From contig JARBTX010000019.1 of the NCBI GenBank assembly GCA_029239975.1, forward strand, positions 1 to 54,020: DNA of 54,020 nt, read 5' to 3'. Made by a program: the position numbers and the translations under genes. The stretch comes from Anaerocolumna sp. (lineage in GTDB: Bacteria; Bacillota; Clostridia; Lachnospirales; Lachnospiraceae). Shown here one piece after another: positions 18,700 through 26,936 of the stretch. Position 1 is the first letter of the stretch. Every line of letters begins with the position of its first letter. A model generated the notes under the pieces. That model was not told the origin of the DNA. It saw only the letters and a program-made list of their open reading frames with translations, and did not search any database.

Positions 18700-18987
18700 C
18701 TACTGCTCTTTGATTACTCTTTGTGTAACCTTATGCTTACATCCTTTGCTATCGTACGTAATCCATTCCCCTACAGGCTCACCCTTTTGAAAATATCCAG
18801 AGCGTTTCAAAGTACCATCTGGTCGATACCACTCCCAATAACCTTCAGGTTGATCATTAACCATCTTACCTTTAGACCACATGGTAGTTCCATTAGCATG
18901 ATATTTTATAGTATAACCATCAATTACTTCTAATTTCTTTTCTTTCACTCCGTTTGGATGAATCAGATCACATTTTTCGTTGTTCAT
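18700..18987 (-). CDS. Small MORN-repeat protein, YwqK-like
   Basis: A 95-residue protein with two or three MORN-like units: HANGTTMWSKGKMVNDQPEG, then YWEWYRPDGTLKRSGYFQKG, then EWITYDSKG. The alternating Tyr/Trp-Gly strand pattern is typical of YwqK-type proteins, often filed as antitoxin-like although that role is weakly supported. I chose the second ATG (18987), 10 bases after AAGGAG; the first (18996) is only one base from it. There is no signal peptide. No toxin gene is adjacent: the neighbours are a miniature element upstream and the uvrA-like gene downstream, separated by a terminator. Its function is unknown. Confidence 0.68.
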   Translation of the reverse strand: MNNEKCDLIHPNGVKEKKLEVIDGYTIKYHANGTTMWSKGKMVNDQPEGYWEWYRPDGTLKRSGYFQKGEPVGEWITYDSKGCKHKVTQRVIKEQ

Positions 18988-19020
18988 TCTTTTCATTCTC
19001 CTTAGTTGTAATTATTATAC

Positions 19021-19171
19021 TAAGTAATTGTGAAACCGCAAAGATGCCTCTATCAATTATGTATCATATACAATTTTATAGCTGAATCTTACCTTTTAAT
19101 CAATTGAATCTAGATGATTCGTATATAATGTATAATCATATTGATAAACTATATAGTTTCGCAATTGCTTA
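19021..19171. mobile_element. Miniature inverted-repeat element, copy B
   Basis: A 151-bp relative of the 6426-6578 element. Its ends are TAAGTAATTGTGAAAC and GTTTCGCAATTGCTTA, with shared internal blocks TTTATAGCTGAATCTTACC and AAACTATATAGTTTCGCAAT in the same order and spacing. No clear target duplication is left, so it is probably older. It sits about 35 bp upstream of the MORN gene and contains no gene. Confidence 0.7.
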
Positions 19172-19445
19172 ATGCGGTTATTGTTCACGACTTAATCTTT
19201 TGGTATGTATTGTTTCATAACCTACCACTATCTAAAGATTACTATCTTTGAAATCTGTGTTAAACTATGGCTATATTATTTGAAAAAAATTCTTACTTAT
19301 GTAATATTATAATAACATATTTTCATCTGGCGAACAAGTGTTTGTTTTAAAAAAACCGAATACTATCTACTCGGTTTTTATACTTTCTTTTATTAAAAAA
19401 CATACCTAGTGAATGCTTCATATACATCTGCATTCTATTTCTATT
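19172..19445 (-). terminator. Intergenic stretch with terminator of the HAD gene
   Basis: The hairpin AAAAACCGA (19351-19359) / TCGGTTTTT (19371-19379) is a rho-independent terminator for the leftward HAD gene and could work both ways. The rest of the stretch is AT-rich with no gene or repeat recognised. Confidence 0.7.
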
Positions 19446-20153
19446 TTAATATAATATTGTAAGTAAATCTGATAATTTACTAATTTTATAATCTTCCTTA
19501 TATATTATGGAACTTGGTAAACTTATATTATCAGGTGCTATCCATGCACAATCCATACCAGCTCGCTTAGAACAAAGTACGTCAAAAGGTTGATCCCCTA
19601 CATATAGACATTTTTTAGCATCTATTGAGAGTTCTTTAAGCGCAATTTGCATTATTTTTATACTTGGTTTAGCAACACCAACATTTTCAGAGATAATGAT
19701 GGATTCAAAATATTGAGACAATCCAATTGAATTTAAATAATCATTTAACCAAGCATAATGATTAGAAACTATAGCTAATCTATACTTCTTTTTTAAAATA
19801 TCTAGTACCTCAAATACTCCTTGTATTACATTCATTTCTTGCTTTGGTAATTTCATACTTTCTAATTTTTTAACACAGTTACTAATATCTATATCATTAT
19901 TCATAATACAAGATAAAGCAGAAGTATCAAGAAGTTTATTTAGCTCCTCTTCCGATATATGCGGTTCGCCTTCTTGCTCTTTCTGAGACTGAACACATAT
20001 TGTCATGTTAACCGCTTTTGAAACTTCTCTAGCCTTTTCTTCGGATATAGTAAATCCTAAACTACGTAGTCGATCTCCAAATATTTGAGCATAGTTTGGA
20101 CTATATTCAATCAGCGTATCACTTACATCAAATATAATGGCTTCATATCTCAA
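19446..20153 (-). CDS. HAD-superfamily hydrolase
   Basis: A 235-residue phosphatase-like protein of the haloacid dehalogenase superfamily. Motif I is DVSDT (normally DxDGT/S; both Asp are kept), motif II is the Ser in LAIVSNHYAW, motif III is the Lys in VGVAKPSIKIM, and motif IV is GDQPFDV. The helical cap between motifs I and II is of the C1 type. The substrate cannot be told. I place the start at a TTG (20153), 9 bases after AAAGGA; a GTG at 20174 is in frame but lacks a ribosome site. It lies 46 bases after an unrecognised gene on the same strand, so the two may be co-transcribed. Confidence 0.75.
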   Translation of the reverse strand: MRYEAIIFDVSDTLIEYSPNYAQIFGDRLRSLGFTISEEKAREVSKAVNMTICVQSQKEQEGEPHISEEELNKLLDTSALSCIMNNDIDISNCVKKLESMKLPKQEMNVIQGVFEVLDILKKKYRLAIVSNHYAWLNDYLNSIGLSQYFESIIISENVGVAKPSIKIMQIALKELSIDAKKCLYVGDQPFDVLCSKRAGMDCAWIAPDNISLPSSIIYKEDYKISKLSDLLTILY

Positions 20154-20199
20154 TTTAGTGCATCCTTTCTTCACATTTGACTCTGATGTTGTTATAACG

Positions 20200-20724
20200 T
20201 CAATCTATGGTATAGTCTACAGTAACATTATGAAAAATGCTTTTCAGTTTATTACAGAGTTCTTCTCCAGTAGTTATAATGTTAATGCTTTTACTAAAAC
20301 CAATATATTCACTCCATATACTTTCATATCTATAGTAACACTCTCTATGTTCATCACGATTTTTCTCATCTGTACCATTTTTGAATTCTTCAAAATCAAC
20401 AATATAATTTTTTTCATCAATAGTTATTTCAATAATTGGTTGGTTCTGTTTCGATATTGCTAAATGTATATGACTCAGATTTCCTTTAACATGATTTAAC
20501 AAGAAAAGTTGTATTGTCTCTTTCATATATTCACTAATTTCATCAATCCAATCTATTTCATTTAACTGATTATTAGAAGTACTTTCTTTTTCATCGGAAA
20601 ACTGTTCAGATAACGTTTTAATCTGTGGTAAATACTCTAAAATCAAGTTTTTAGCCATCTCTTCGGAATCAATTTTATCAAATCTATCTCTTAACATATT
20701 GCTCATCTTAGTTAACTTATTCAT
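20200..20724 (-). CDS. Unrecognised soluble protein
   Basis: A 174-residue acidic protein with no membrane segment or signal peptide. The N-terminal half is helical (MLRDRFDKIDSEEMAKNLIL); the C-terminal half alternates strands (EITIDEKNYIVDFEEF) and helices and is rich in Glu, Asp and Tyr. I did not recognise a family. The start at 20724 follows AGGAGG at 9 bases; an upstream in-frame ATG at 20757 would place this ribosome site inside the gene. It is followed by the HAD gene on the same strand. A dispersed AT-rich repeat lies directly upstream and may carry its promoter. Confidence 0.55.
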   Translation of the reverse strand: MNKLTKMSNMLRDRFDKIDSEEMAKNLILEYLPQIKTLSEQFSDEKESTSNNQLNEIDWIDEISEYMKETIQLFLLNHVKGNLSHIHLAISKQNQPIIEITIDEKNYIVDFEEFKNGTDEKNRDEHRECYYRYESIWSEYIGFSKSINIITTGEELCNKLKSIFHNVTVDYTID

Positions 20725-20744
20725 ATGTAAAAACCTCCTGATAT

Positions 20745-20917
20745 AATGTACACTCATCTAGAATTAATAAAGGTCAAAATCATTAATTATCACCTTTACA
20801 GCCTAGTACTTTTATTATATATTATTTGGATTAATTATACAATTATTTTGCATTTTATGGATTGAGCCATAAAGATTAGAGATACTACCAATTATAGGAT
20901 TAAGTAATATTTCTATA
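20745..20917. repeat. Dispersed AT-rich repeat, copy D1
   Basis: About 170 bp closely matching 22051-22217 in the same direction. Shared blocks include TTTTATTATATATTATTTG, ATTAATTATACAATTAT, TGCATTTT and ACTACCAATTATA. A small hairpin TTTATGG/CCATAAA occurs only in this copy. The two copies flank the AraC/GyrI gene. No clear terminal inverted repeats were found, so duplication of a promoter segment is as likely as a mobile element. Confidence 0.65.
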
Positions 20918-20934
20918 AATTATTGTAATTATAT

Positions 20935-20987
20935 AAAATAAGCAAGGCATACTACTAAATTAGGACGTAGGATGCCTTACTTATTTT
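20935..20987 (-). terminator. Terminator of the AraC/GyrI gene
   Basis: AAAATAAGCAAGGCAT (20935-20950) pairs with ATGCCTTACTTATTTT (20972-20987), 15 of 16 positions, with A/T tracts on both sides. It is usable in both directions. Confidence 0.65.
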
Positions 20988-21085
20988 ACTCGTTACATTC
21001 TGATTGTTGCTATATGGTTTATGATTTCTTGTGATAATACCAATGATTGTTTTACATGTTTTACTTATTATAAACACATTTGAAA

Positions 21086-21940
21086 TTATTTTTTCTGCAC
21101 AGGAATCCATATCTCGCCGAAACTATTATTATGTTTCGCCAAACCATAATACATTTCAAATTGAATACCATCAATCGCTTCAAACTCTGATGTAGGAAAC
21201 CACTCCGACCATATACGTTTCCACATGCTTTGCATCTGGCAGTCGTTCACATCAAATATTGCCCATGTTGATGAAGGTACAGAAAGTTTATTAAAATTTG
21301 ATGGGATTGATATGCCCTTTGGCAAATAATTACATAACATATATTTAAATGTTGTTTCTCCGTAGTCATACAATGCAGAAATTGTATAATTGTCATGGAA
21401 GCGGCCTAAAAGATCATTGATAGTATCTGTTGTACCGTCTTCATCACATCTTTTTAAAAATAATGGAACTTGATGAAACGCTTTTTCTTGGTCAGTGCTA
21501 ATTTCCGTATATACACCAAATACTTCAAAAGCCTCTCTTTGTTCAATACGATAATTCATCTCAGTATCTCCTTTAATTGATATAGAAAAGGTCATTCTGG
21601 GATAGGCTTTGAGTGCAACACCAATATCGCGCGCTGATACTGGTATGATTCCATGCAGATTTTTAAATGCTCTGCTAAATGCTTCTGGTGATTCATATCC
21701 ATATTTAAGAGCTACATCAATAACTTTAATATCACTTGTCTGCAATTCAAAGGCAGCTAATGTTAAACGCCTACGCCTTATATACTCTGATAGTGGAACA
21801 TCAGTAATAAATGAGAACATTCTTTGAAAATGATATGTTGAACAATAAGCAATTTGTGCAGCTTTATCGTATGATATTTCATCAGCCAGATTTGATTCAA
21901 TATAGTCCATAACATGATTCATCCTGCTTAGCCAATCCAT
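21086..21940 (-). CDS. AraC-family regulator with GyrI-like ligand domain
   Basis: A 284-residue regulator. The AraC DNA-binding domain is N-terminal (8-108; ISYDKAAQIAYCSTYHFQRM and VIDVALKYGYESPEAFSRAF are the two helix-turn-helix motifs). A GyrI-like/effector-binding domain follows (about 125-284; MNYRIEQREAFEVFGVYTEI, with IWIPVQKK at the end). This layout is that of Rob- and SoxS-like sensors that bind drugs or other hydrophobic ligands. It is a single gene with an AT-rich repeat on each side. The nearby SnoaL-like and oxidoreductase genes could be targets, but no operator was identified. GGGAGGGGAATG gives the ribosome site, unusually close to the start. Confidence 0.83.
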   Translation of the reverse strand: MDWLSRMNHVMDYIESNLADEISYDKAAQIAYCSTYHFQRMFSFITDVPLSEYIRRRRLTLAAFELQTSDIKVIDVALKYGYESPEAFSRAFKNLHGIIPVSARDIGVALKAYPRMTFSISIKGDTEMNYRIEQREAFEVFGVYTEISTDQEKAFHQVPLFLKRCDEDGTTDTINDLLGRFHDNYTISALYDYGETTFKYMLCNYLPKGISIPSNFNKLSVPSSTWAIFDVNDCQMQSMWKRIWSEWFPTSEFEAIDGIQFEMYYGLAKHNNSFGEIWIPVQKK

Positions 21941-22330
21941 TCATTCCCCTCCCTTCGAGATTCATAATAACATATTGAAGTGCATAAAGCCTTGCATTTG
22001 ATGCACGAAAAAGTCATATACTTATGTGAATTCACTTTAATCCCACTGACATAATCTACTCACATCAAGATTTGGTAAAGGTTAAAATCATTCCGTTACA
22101 GTTTAATAATTTTATTATATATTATTTGAATTAATTATACAATTATATTGCATTTTGTGGAAAGGTCGATAAAAAATAAAAACACTACCAATTATAAGAA
22201 TCAATAGTATTTCTATATATAATACCTTTATACCCACCTACTATCTGAAAATCAATTGCTTTAGTTTACTTTCTAAAAGATACAGAAAACAAGAACATGT
22301 TTTTCTGAGATTATACTCTCTTCTGCATTA
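21941..22330. repeat. Dispersed AT-rich repeat, copy D2, in a gene-free stretch
   Basis: The repeat proper is 22051-22217, matching 20745-20917. Between it and the AraC/GyrI start (21941-22050) must lie that gene's promoter, but no clear -35/-10 pair was seen. After the repeat, CAGAAAAC (22283-22290) and GTTTTTCTG (22299-22307) form a weak hairpin that may end the leftward SnoaL-like gene. Confidence 0.6.
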
Positions 22331-23032
22331 TTATACATCAGCCACTTCAATATTCAATGTTTTAATTTTCCCGTTATTAATAGTGAAGTTAAAATATAGC
22401 GAAATTGGACTACCAACGAAATCACCAGAAATCGTGGCAGTAACGATTATCGTTTTATCGCTTAACTCTACACAATTGGAAATTTCAGTCCTAACCTTAG
22501 CATTCCGATTTGCCTCTAGAATATGCCCACTTACGTTTTCGGGTCCATAATACTCTTGTCCCTCGTCTAACAATATGGCATTATCCGCGAAGCAACTGGC
22601 TAGCAGGTCATCATCATAAACATCTTGGGCATGAAAAAAGGTAGCAATTGTCTCTGGTAAAGGAATAGCTCTGCTGTTAGAGGATAGAACATTACGCAAG
22701 AGTGTGATTTTATCACCATCCAAAGTGAAATGAAAATCAATATATAGAGGGTCTGGCAACCCGGTTTTATCGTAATTTCCATCTGTCTTTGCAGTAACAA
22801 CGAATTCTTTGGCATTATGAATGGCATTTATGACTTCCAGTCTTAGGCGTACTCCAAAATACTCTCGGTCGCTCCACTCTTTGATTGCGTCTTTACCATG
22901 ATATACTTTACCGGCGTCAAAGACATCAGCATTTTCGGTAAAGACCGAAAGAAAAGACGTAGAGTCATCTGTATTTGTTGCATAAAAATGTGTCTCAATG
23001 GGTTTGGGTAATTGATATTTATTATTCATCAT
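22331..23032 (-). CDS. Tandem SnoaL-like (NTF2 fold) protein
   Basis: A 233-residue protein made of two SnoaL-like NTF2-fold domains in tandem, about 10-120 and 125-233. Each begins with an FYATNTDDSTSFLSVFTENA- or FFHAQDVYDDDLLASCFADN-type helix followed by a YHGKDAI- or YYGPENVSG-type turn and curved strands. Such domains are enzymes or small-ligand binders; the ligand is unknown. AAAGGAG is 10 bases before the ATG chosen at 23032; the ATG at 23041 is too close. Just upstream lies the decayed end of a short-chain dehydrogenase gene, and SnoaL and SDR genes are often neighbours, so this may be a remnant of a former small operon. Confidence 0.72.
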   Translation of the reverse strand: MMNNKYQLPKPIETHFYATNTDDSTSFLSVFTENADVFDAGKVYHGKDAIKEWSDREYFGVRLRLEVINAIHNAKEFVVTAKTDGNYDKTGLPDPLYIDFHFTLDGDKITLLRNVLSSNSRAIPLPETIATFFHAQDVYDDDLLASCFADNAILLDEGQEYYGPENVSGHILEANRNAKVRTEISNCVELSDKTIIVTATISGDFVGSPISLYFNFTINNGKIKTLNIEVADV

Positions 23033-23050
23033 AATTTTCATTCTCCTTTA

Positions 23051-23212
23051 TTATGTGCTGACAATGCCGCCGTCTTTTGGTTTCTCAACACCACCAATCA
23101 TTCAAGAAAATGCTCCACAATCTTTGTAGTTCCATCAGGTGTGCTGATATCAGCTTGGATAAAGAAATCTGATTCCTTAAATATGATAGGGGTAGTTCGA
23201 GCTGTTGTTATT
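23051..23212 (-). pseudogene. Remnant of a short-chain dehydrogenase (SDR) gene
   Basis: Minus-strand translation of this gap gives SDR-like pieces in broken frames: ITTARTTPIIFKESDFF followed by IQADISTPDGTTKIVEHFLE, then a stop, then GGVEKPKDGGIVST and a stop. These resemble the segment after the second beta strand of classical SDRs, through the nucleotide-binding Asp region and toward the NNAG motif. The N-terminal Rossmann GxxxGxG part, the YxxxK active site and the C terminus are missing. The stop codon after IVST lies beside the ribosome site of the SnoaL-like gene. The assignment is by eye. Confidence 0.5.
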
Positions 23213-23244
23213 TATAAATTGGAAGATGCTATGATTATAACAAA

Positions 23245-23277
23245 GATAACCTGACAACATCGTGTCAGGTTATTATC
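23245..23277 (-). terminator. Hairpin after the aldo/keto reductase gene
   Basis: ATAACCTGACA (23246-23256) pairs with TGTCAGGTTAT (23263-23273) around a 6-base loop, about 40 bases beyond the aldo/keto reductase stop. Only a weak T tract follows on the minus strand. Confidence 0.5.
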
Positions 23278-23315
23278 TTAATTTATTCTATTTTATTAAT
23301 AAAAAACTCATTTCT

Positions 23316-24134
23316 TTAAAATTTGAAATCATCAGGATTAGGACCTACTCTTTTAAATTCATTCAGTTCATTAATTCTCATCATATCCTCGTCAGTAAGA
23401 TTAAAATCAAATACTTCTATATTAGACTTAATACGATTCTTATTTACTGATTTCGGTAATGGAATGACGTTTCTTTGTAAATTCCAACGAATTATTACTT
23501 GTGCACTACTTTTATTGTATTTTTTCCCAATCTCATTTAAGATTTCATTTGATATAATATTTGTTCCATTTCCACCTAATGGACTCCAAGCTTGAACCGT
23601 TATTTTTTGCTCTTGGCAGTAATCAATTAACTCTTGGTTATTAAACATCGGATGGGATTCTATTTGATTTATCATTGGCTTTACCGTAGCTGCTTTATCT
23701 AACTCACTTAAATGATTTTGATGAAAATTACTAACACCAATTACTTTTATTTTTTTACTAAAATATAATTCTTCTAATACCTTCCAGGCTTCTGTGAATC
23801 CTTGTACAGGCCAATGAATTAAATATAAATCTACATAATCCGTCTGCAGTTTTTCTAAGCTTTCATTAAATGCTTCTTTCATTTTTCCAGATCGTATATC
23901 ATTATTCCATAATTTTGTGGTCAAAAAAATATCTTTTCTTGATATATTACTTTTTAATATTGCACTTCCAACACTTTGTTCATTTCCATAAATCTTCGCT
24001 GTGTCTATATGTCTATATCCACTTTCAAGTGCCCATTCCACAGCATTTTCTGTCTGTTCTCCAAATTCTGATTGATATACCCCTAACCCTATAACAGGTA
24101 TCTCTATACCATTACTCAGTTTCATTTTATGCAT
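23316..24134 (-). CDS. Aldo/keto reductase
   Basis: A 272-residue NADPH-dependent (beta/alpha)8 reductase of the AKR5-like bacterial group (2,5-diketo-gluconate reductase/YtbE relatives). The catalytic tetrad is visible: D44 and Y49 in HIDTAKIYGNE, K74 in LTTKLW and H107 in LIHWP. The NADPH-binding end has the IPLPKSVNKNRIKSNIEVFD segment. It reduces aldehydes or ketones to alcohols; the true substrate is unknown. It is the only complete gene between the rlmD terminator and the SDR remnant, on the minus strand. Confidence 0.9.
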   Translation of the reverse strand: MHKMKLSNGIEIPVIGLGVYQSEFGEQTENAVEWALESGYRHIDTAKIYGNEQSVGSAILKSNISRKDIFLTTKLWNNDIRSGKMKEAFNESLEKLQTDYVDLYLIHWPVQGFTEAWKVLEELYFSKKIKVIGVSNFHQNHLSELDKAATVKPMINQIESHPMFNNQELIDYCQEQKITVQAWSPLGGNGTNIISNEILNEIGKKYNKSSAQVIIRWNLQRNVIPLPKSVNKNRIKSNIEVFDFNLTDEDMMRINELNEFKRVGPNPDDFKF

Positions 24135-24178
24135 GTTTCATCCTCCACTCATATCATATTTGTCAAGACAACATGTGC

Positions 24179-24215
24179 AATAAAGCATATTGGATAAATT
24201 CCAATATGCTTTATT
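24179..24215 (-). terminator. Terminator of rlmD
   Basis: AATAAAGCATATTGGA (24179-24194) and TCCAATATGCTTTATT (24200-24215) form a perfect 16-bp hairpin with a 5-base loop, 14 bases after the rlmD stop. Confidence 0.7.
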
Positions 24216-24228
24216 CATACAAACTTAT

Positions 24229-25593
24229 TCATTTTTTCTCTAACTTAACCACAGTCTCCACATGTACTGAATGCCCAAATTGATCCACAACTTGAACCTT
24301 TTTCAGTTCATATCCATTATTACTAAGATACTTTAAGTCCCTTGCTAATGTTGCTGGGTCACAAGACACATATACCACCCTTTTAGGGGCCATTGATATG
24401 ATAGTCTCTAAAAGACTTTCATCACAGCCTTTTCTAGGTGGATCTACTACGATAACATCAGCATAGATACTCTCTTCCTTATACTTCACCAGCAACACGT
24501 CTTCTGCTGCCCCAACAAAGAATTCCGCGTTGGTTATATTATTGATAAGAGCATTTTGTTTCGCATCCTGTATCGCTTGTGGAACAATCTCAACACCATA
24601 AACTTGCTTTGCTTTTTGTGCTAAGAATAGTGATATGGTACCAATACCGCAATAAAGGTCCCATACTACTTCATCTCCATGTAAATCAGCGAAAGACAAC
24701 GCTGTTTCGTATAGTTTTCTTGTTTGCACTGGGTTTACCTGATAAAAGGATAGTGGTGATATCTGATATTTTATATCACCAATGTAATCTGTAATATATG
24801 GTTGCCCCCACAAAGGAGTTACCCTATCTCCAAGAATTACGTTGGTTTTTTCTTTATTAACATTTAAACTAATGCTAGTCATATTTGGTATTTCACATAA
24901 ACTCTGAATAAGTTTTTCTTTTTTCGGAAGGTCATTCCCATTGATTATAAGGCAAACCATGATCTCACCGGTTGTAAATCCAACTCGAGTTAAGATATGT
25001 CGAACAAGCCCTTCATGCGTTTCCTCATTATAGATGCTAATATTATGTTGAACCAGAAACTCACGAATCTTTTGTATAATCGGCTCATTTACTTCTGCTT
25101 GTATATAACAATGACTTGTATCAATAATAGAGTGGGTTCCACCTGCATAAAAACCAATTACAACGTTACCATCTTTATCTTTGCTTACCGGAAATTGTGC
25201 TTTATTGCGATAATAGAAGGGATTTTCCATACCAATGATTGGCTCTAGGTTTATTTCATCACGAAATCCACCGATTCTTACCAAACAATTTTTCACCTTA
25301 TTTTGTTTATACTCTAATTGTTTTTGGTAATCCAAATGTTGAATGCTACAGCCACCACATTTTCCAGCTAATTCGCACTTTGGTTTCACTCGGTCTTTGG
25401 ATGGCTCTAAGATCTCCATTAATCTAGCATAACCATAGTTTTTCTTCATCTTCATTACTTTCACTTTGACTTTATCACCAACCAAAGCATTTTTAACGAA
25501 TAAGGTAAAACCTTCGTGTCGACCAATACCTTCACCTTCGGAACCGATATCAAATATATCTATTATAAATTCATCATTTTTATTAATTGTCAT
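24229..25593 (-). CDS. rlmD: 23S rRNA (uracil-5-)-methyltransferase, RlmD/RlmCD family
   Basis: A 454-residue SAM-dependent m5U methyltransferase of the RumA/TrmA family. The N-terminal TRAM domain (about 3-58) binds RNA. Cysteines of an iron-sulphur cluster are in CELAGKCGGC (about 73-82), with a further Cys in the SHCYIQ segment. The methyltransferase domain has WDLYCGIGTISLFLA (SAM binding), VVDPPRKGCDE, and the catalytic cysteine in VYVSCDPATLARDL. Gram-positive members methylate U747 and/or U1939 of 23S rRNA, so RlmCD activity is possible. I chose the ATG at 25593 because GGAG (25603-25600) lies 6 bases upstream; the ATG at 25605 has none. It is downstream of yhaM on the same strand. Confidence 0.9.
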   Translation of the reverse strand: MTINKNDEFIIDIFDIGSEGEGIGRHEGFTLFVKNALVGDKVKVKVMKMKKNYGYARLMEILEPSKDRVKPKCELAGKCGGCSIQHLDYQKQLEYKQNKVKNCLVRIGGFRDEINLEPIIGMENPFYYRNKAQFPVSKDKDGNVVIGFYAGGTHSIIDTSHCYIQAEVNEPIIQKIREFLVQHNISIYNEETHEGLVRHILTRVGFTTGEIMVCLIINGNDLPKKEKLIQSLCEIPNMTSISLNVNKEKTNVILGDRVTPLWGQPYITDYIGDIKYQISPLSFYQVNPVQTRKLYETALSFADLHGDEVVWDLYCGIGTISLFLAQKAKQVYGVEIVPQAIQDAKQNALINNITNAEFFVGAAEDVLLVKYKEESIYADVIVVDPPRKGCDESLLETIISMAPKRVVYVSCDPATLARDLKYLSNNGYELKKVQVVDQFGHSVHVETVVKLEKK

Positions 25594-25713
25594 AATTTTC
25601 TCCATTCCACTGGAACATTATAAAATTGTGCAAGGCACAAATAAGAAAAGCGAACTACTTAGTAATTCACTTCTCCCCATGTTAACAACCAATGAATCAA
25701 TATAACTTATTGG

Positions 25714-26655
25714 TTATATTGTTGTTCTTCTTACATTTGTTTCAAATAAACGGCTTAATCCAAGCCATACTGTTTTATCATCTACACTATTTAATAATTC
25801 AGTCATGGTCTGTAATTTCGCATCGGTATTATCTGCAAAATTAAGTGCCAACGCTTCTATCATCGCTGGTTTTTTAGGTGAGCCATATTCCAACTCTCCA
25901 TGATGAGCTAAGATACAATGCTTTAACTGAGCTCCTAAACTTACTGGGAAGTTTGGAATCGTACGCATTCTAGCTCCAATCATTTCTGTACCGATATAAA
26001 TATGTCCTAATAATTGACCATCATCGGTATAATCATTTTCTGGAAAACAAGATAATTCTTCTAATTTACCAATATCATGAAAGATTGCTGCGGTTATAAG
26101 TAAGTCACTATTAATCATTGGATAATTAAGCGAATAATATTCGCAAAGTTTTACTACACCTAAAGTATGTTCTAATAAACCACCAACAAATCCATGATGT
26201 ACACTTTTAGCAGCTGAATGTTTTTTGAAACGAAGTGCAAATTCTTTGTCTTCTACAAAAAAGCTTTCTGCTAATTTTCTTAAATGTGGTTGTTGTATTT
26301 TACTGATGCACTTTAACAATTCACCATACATCTCATCCACATTTTTATTGGTTGTTGGAACAAAGTCAGATGGATCATATTCCCCTTCTTGACTTCTTCT
26401 AATACGTTTAATATTTAACTGCAGTGTTCCTTGGAAACTAACTACCTGTCCGTCTACTCGGATATATTCCATAGCTTCAAAATGGTCAATGCCACCGGTG
26501 AGTTCCCATACTTTTGCATCTAATATACCTGTTTTGTCTTGTAATATCAGCGAGTAATAACTTTTACCTGCTTTTGTTTTTAATGATTGTTTTGTTTTAC
26601 AAAGATAGGTTTCTGAAACCATTTCTCCGTCTCTTAATTCTCCGATATATCGCAT
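25714..26655 (-). CDS. yhaM: 3'-5' exoribonuclease YhaM
   Basis: A 313-residue RNase of the YhaM/CBF1 family. An OB-fold nucleic-acid-binding domain (about 12-95; YYSLILQDKTGILDAKVWEL) is followed by an HD metal-dependent hydrolase domain (about 140-290; SVHHGFVGGLLEHT, then AAIFHDIGKLEEL). The length matches B. subtilis YhaM (314). It degrades RNA from the 3' end in the cytoplasm. The promoter is at 26831-26859. The inverted repeat CAATATAAC/GTTATATTG (25698-25721) spans the stop codon and may be its terminator. rlmD follows on the same strand after 120 bases. Confidence 0.92.
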   Translation of the reverse strand: MRYIGELRDGEMVSETYLCKTKQSLKTKAGKSYYSLILQDKTGILDAKVWELTGGIDHFEAMEYIRVDGQVVSFQGTLQLNIKRIRRSQEGEYDPSDFVPTTNKNVDEMYGELLKCISKIQQPHLRKLAESFFVEDKEFALRFKKHSAAKSVHHGFVGGLLEHTLGVVKLCEYYSLNYPMINSDLLITAAIFHDIGKLEELSCFPENDYTDDGQLLGHIYIGTEMIGARMRTIPNFPVSLGAQLKHCILAHHGELEYGSPKKPAMIEALALNFADNTDAKLQTMTELLNSVDDKTVWLGLSRLFETNVRRTTI

Positions 26656-26830
26656 CCTTACCTGGCCTTTCTAAACTTCCTATTATTTTAATGAATGATT
26701 ACTTTCACTGAAATGTTAATAACTATATCATTTTGTTGTATTATTTAGGTGTAAAAGCACTTTTAGAAAATTATACTTTTTATTACCTTAATCAATCGTA
26801 ATTCATCAATTGTAATTCATATCTCACATC

Positions 26831-26859
26831 ATTATACCTTAGCATTAGATTGTTTTCAA
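26831..26859 (-). promoter_or_regulatory. Sigma-A promoter of yhaM
   Basis: On the minus strand TTGAAA (26859-26854), 17 bases, TATAAT (26836-26831). This leaves a leader of about 170 bases before the yhaM start; no conserved RNA structure was recognised in it. Confidence 0.65.
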
Positions 26860-26884
26860 CCTATTTACAAAATAGGAAATGAAA

Positions 26885-26933
26885 AAGAGTCTGCCACTCA
26901 GATAAGTATATCTTATGTGAGTGACAAACTCTT
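26885..26933 (-). terminator. Terminator of the HtrA-like gene
   Basis: An imperfect 22-bp hairpin made of AAGAGTCTGCCACTCAGATA (26885-26904) plus AG, and its partner ending at 26933. On the minus strand it is followed by CTCTTTTTC, and it begins 3 bases after the stop codon. Confidence 0.7.
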
Positions 26934-26936
26934 AGA

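Noticed and set aside
18700..18987. Antitoxin of a toxin-antitoxin pair (YwqK-like)
   Set aside because: No toxin gene is adjacent; MORN repeats alone do not support this role.
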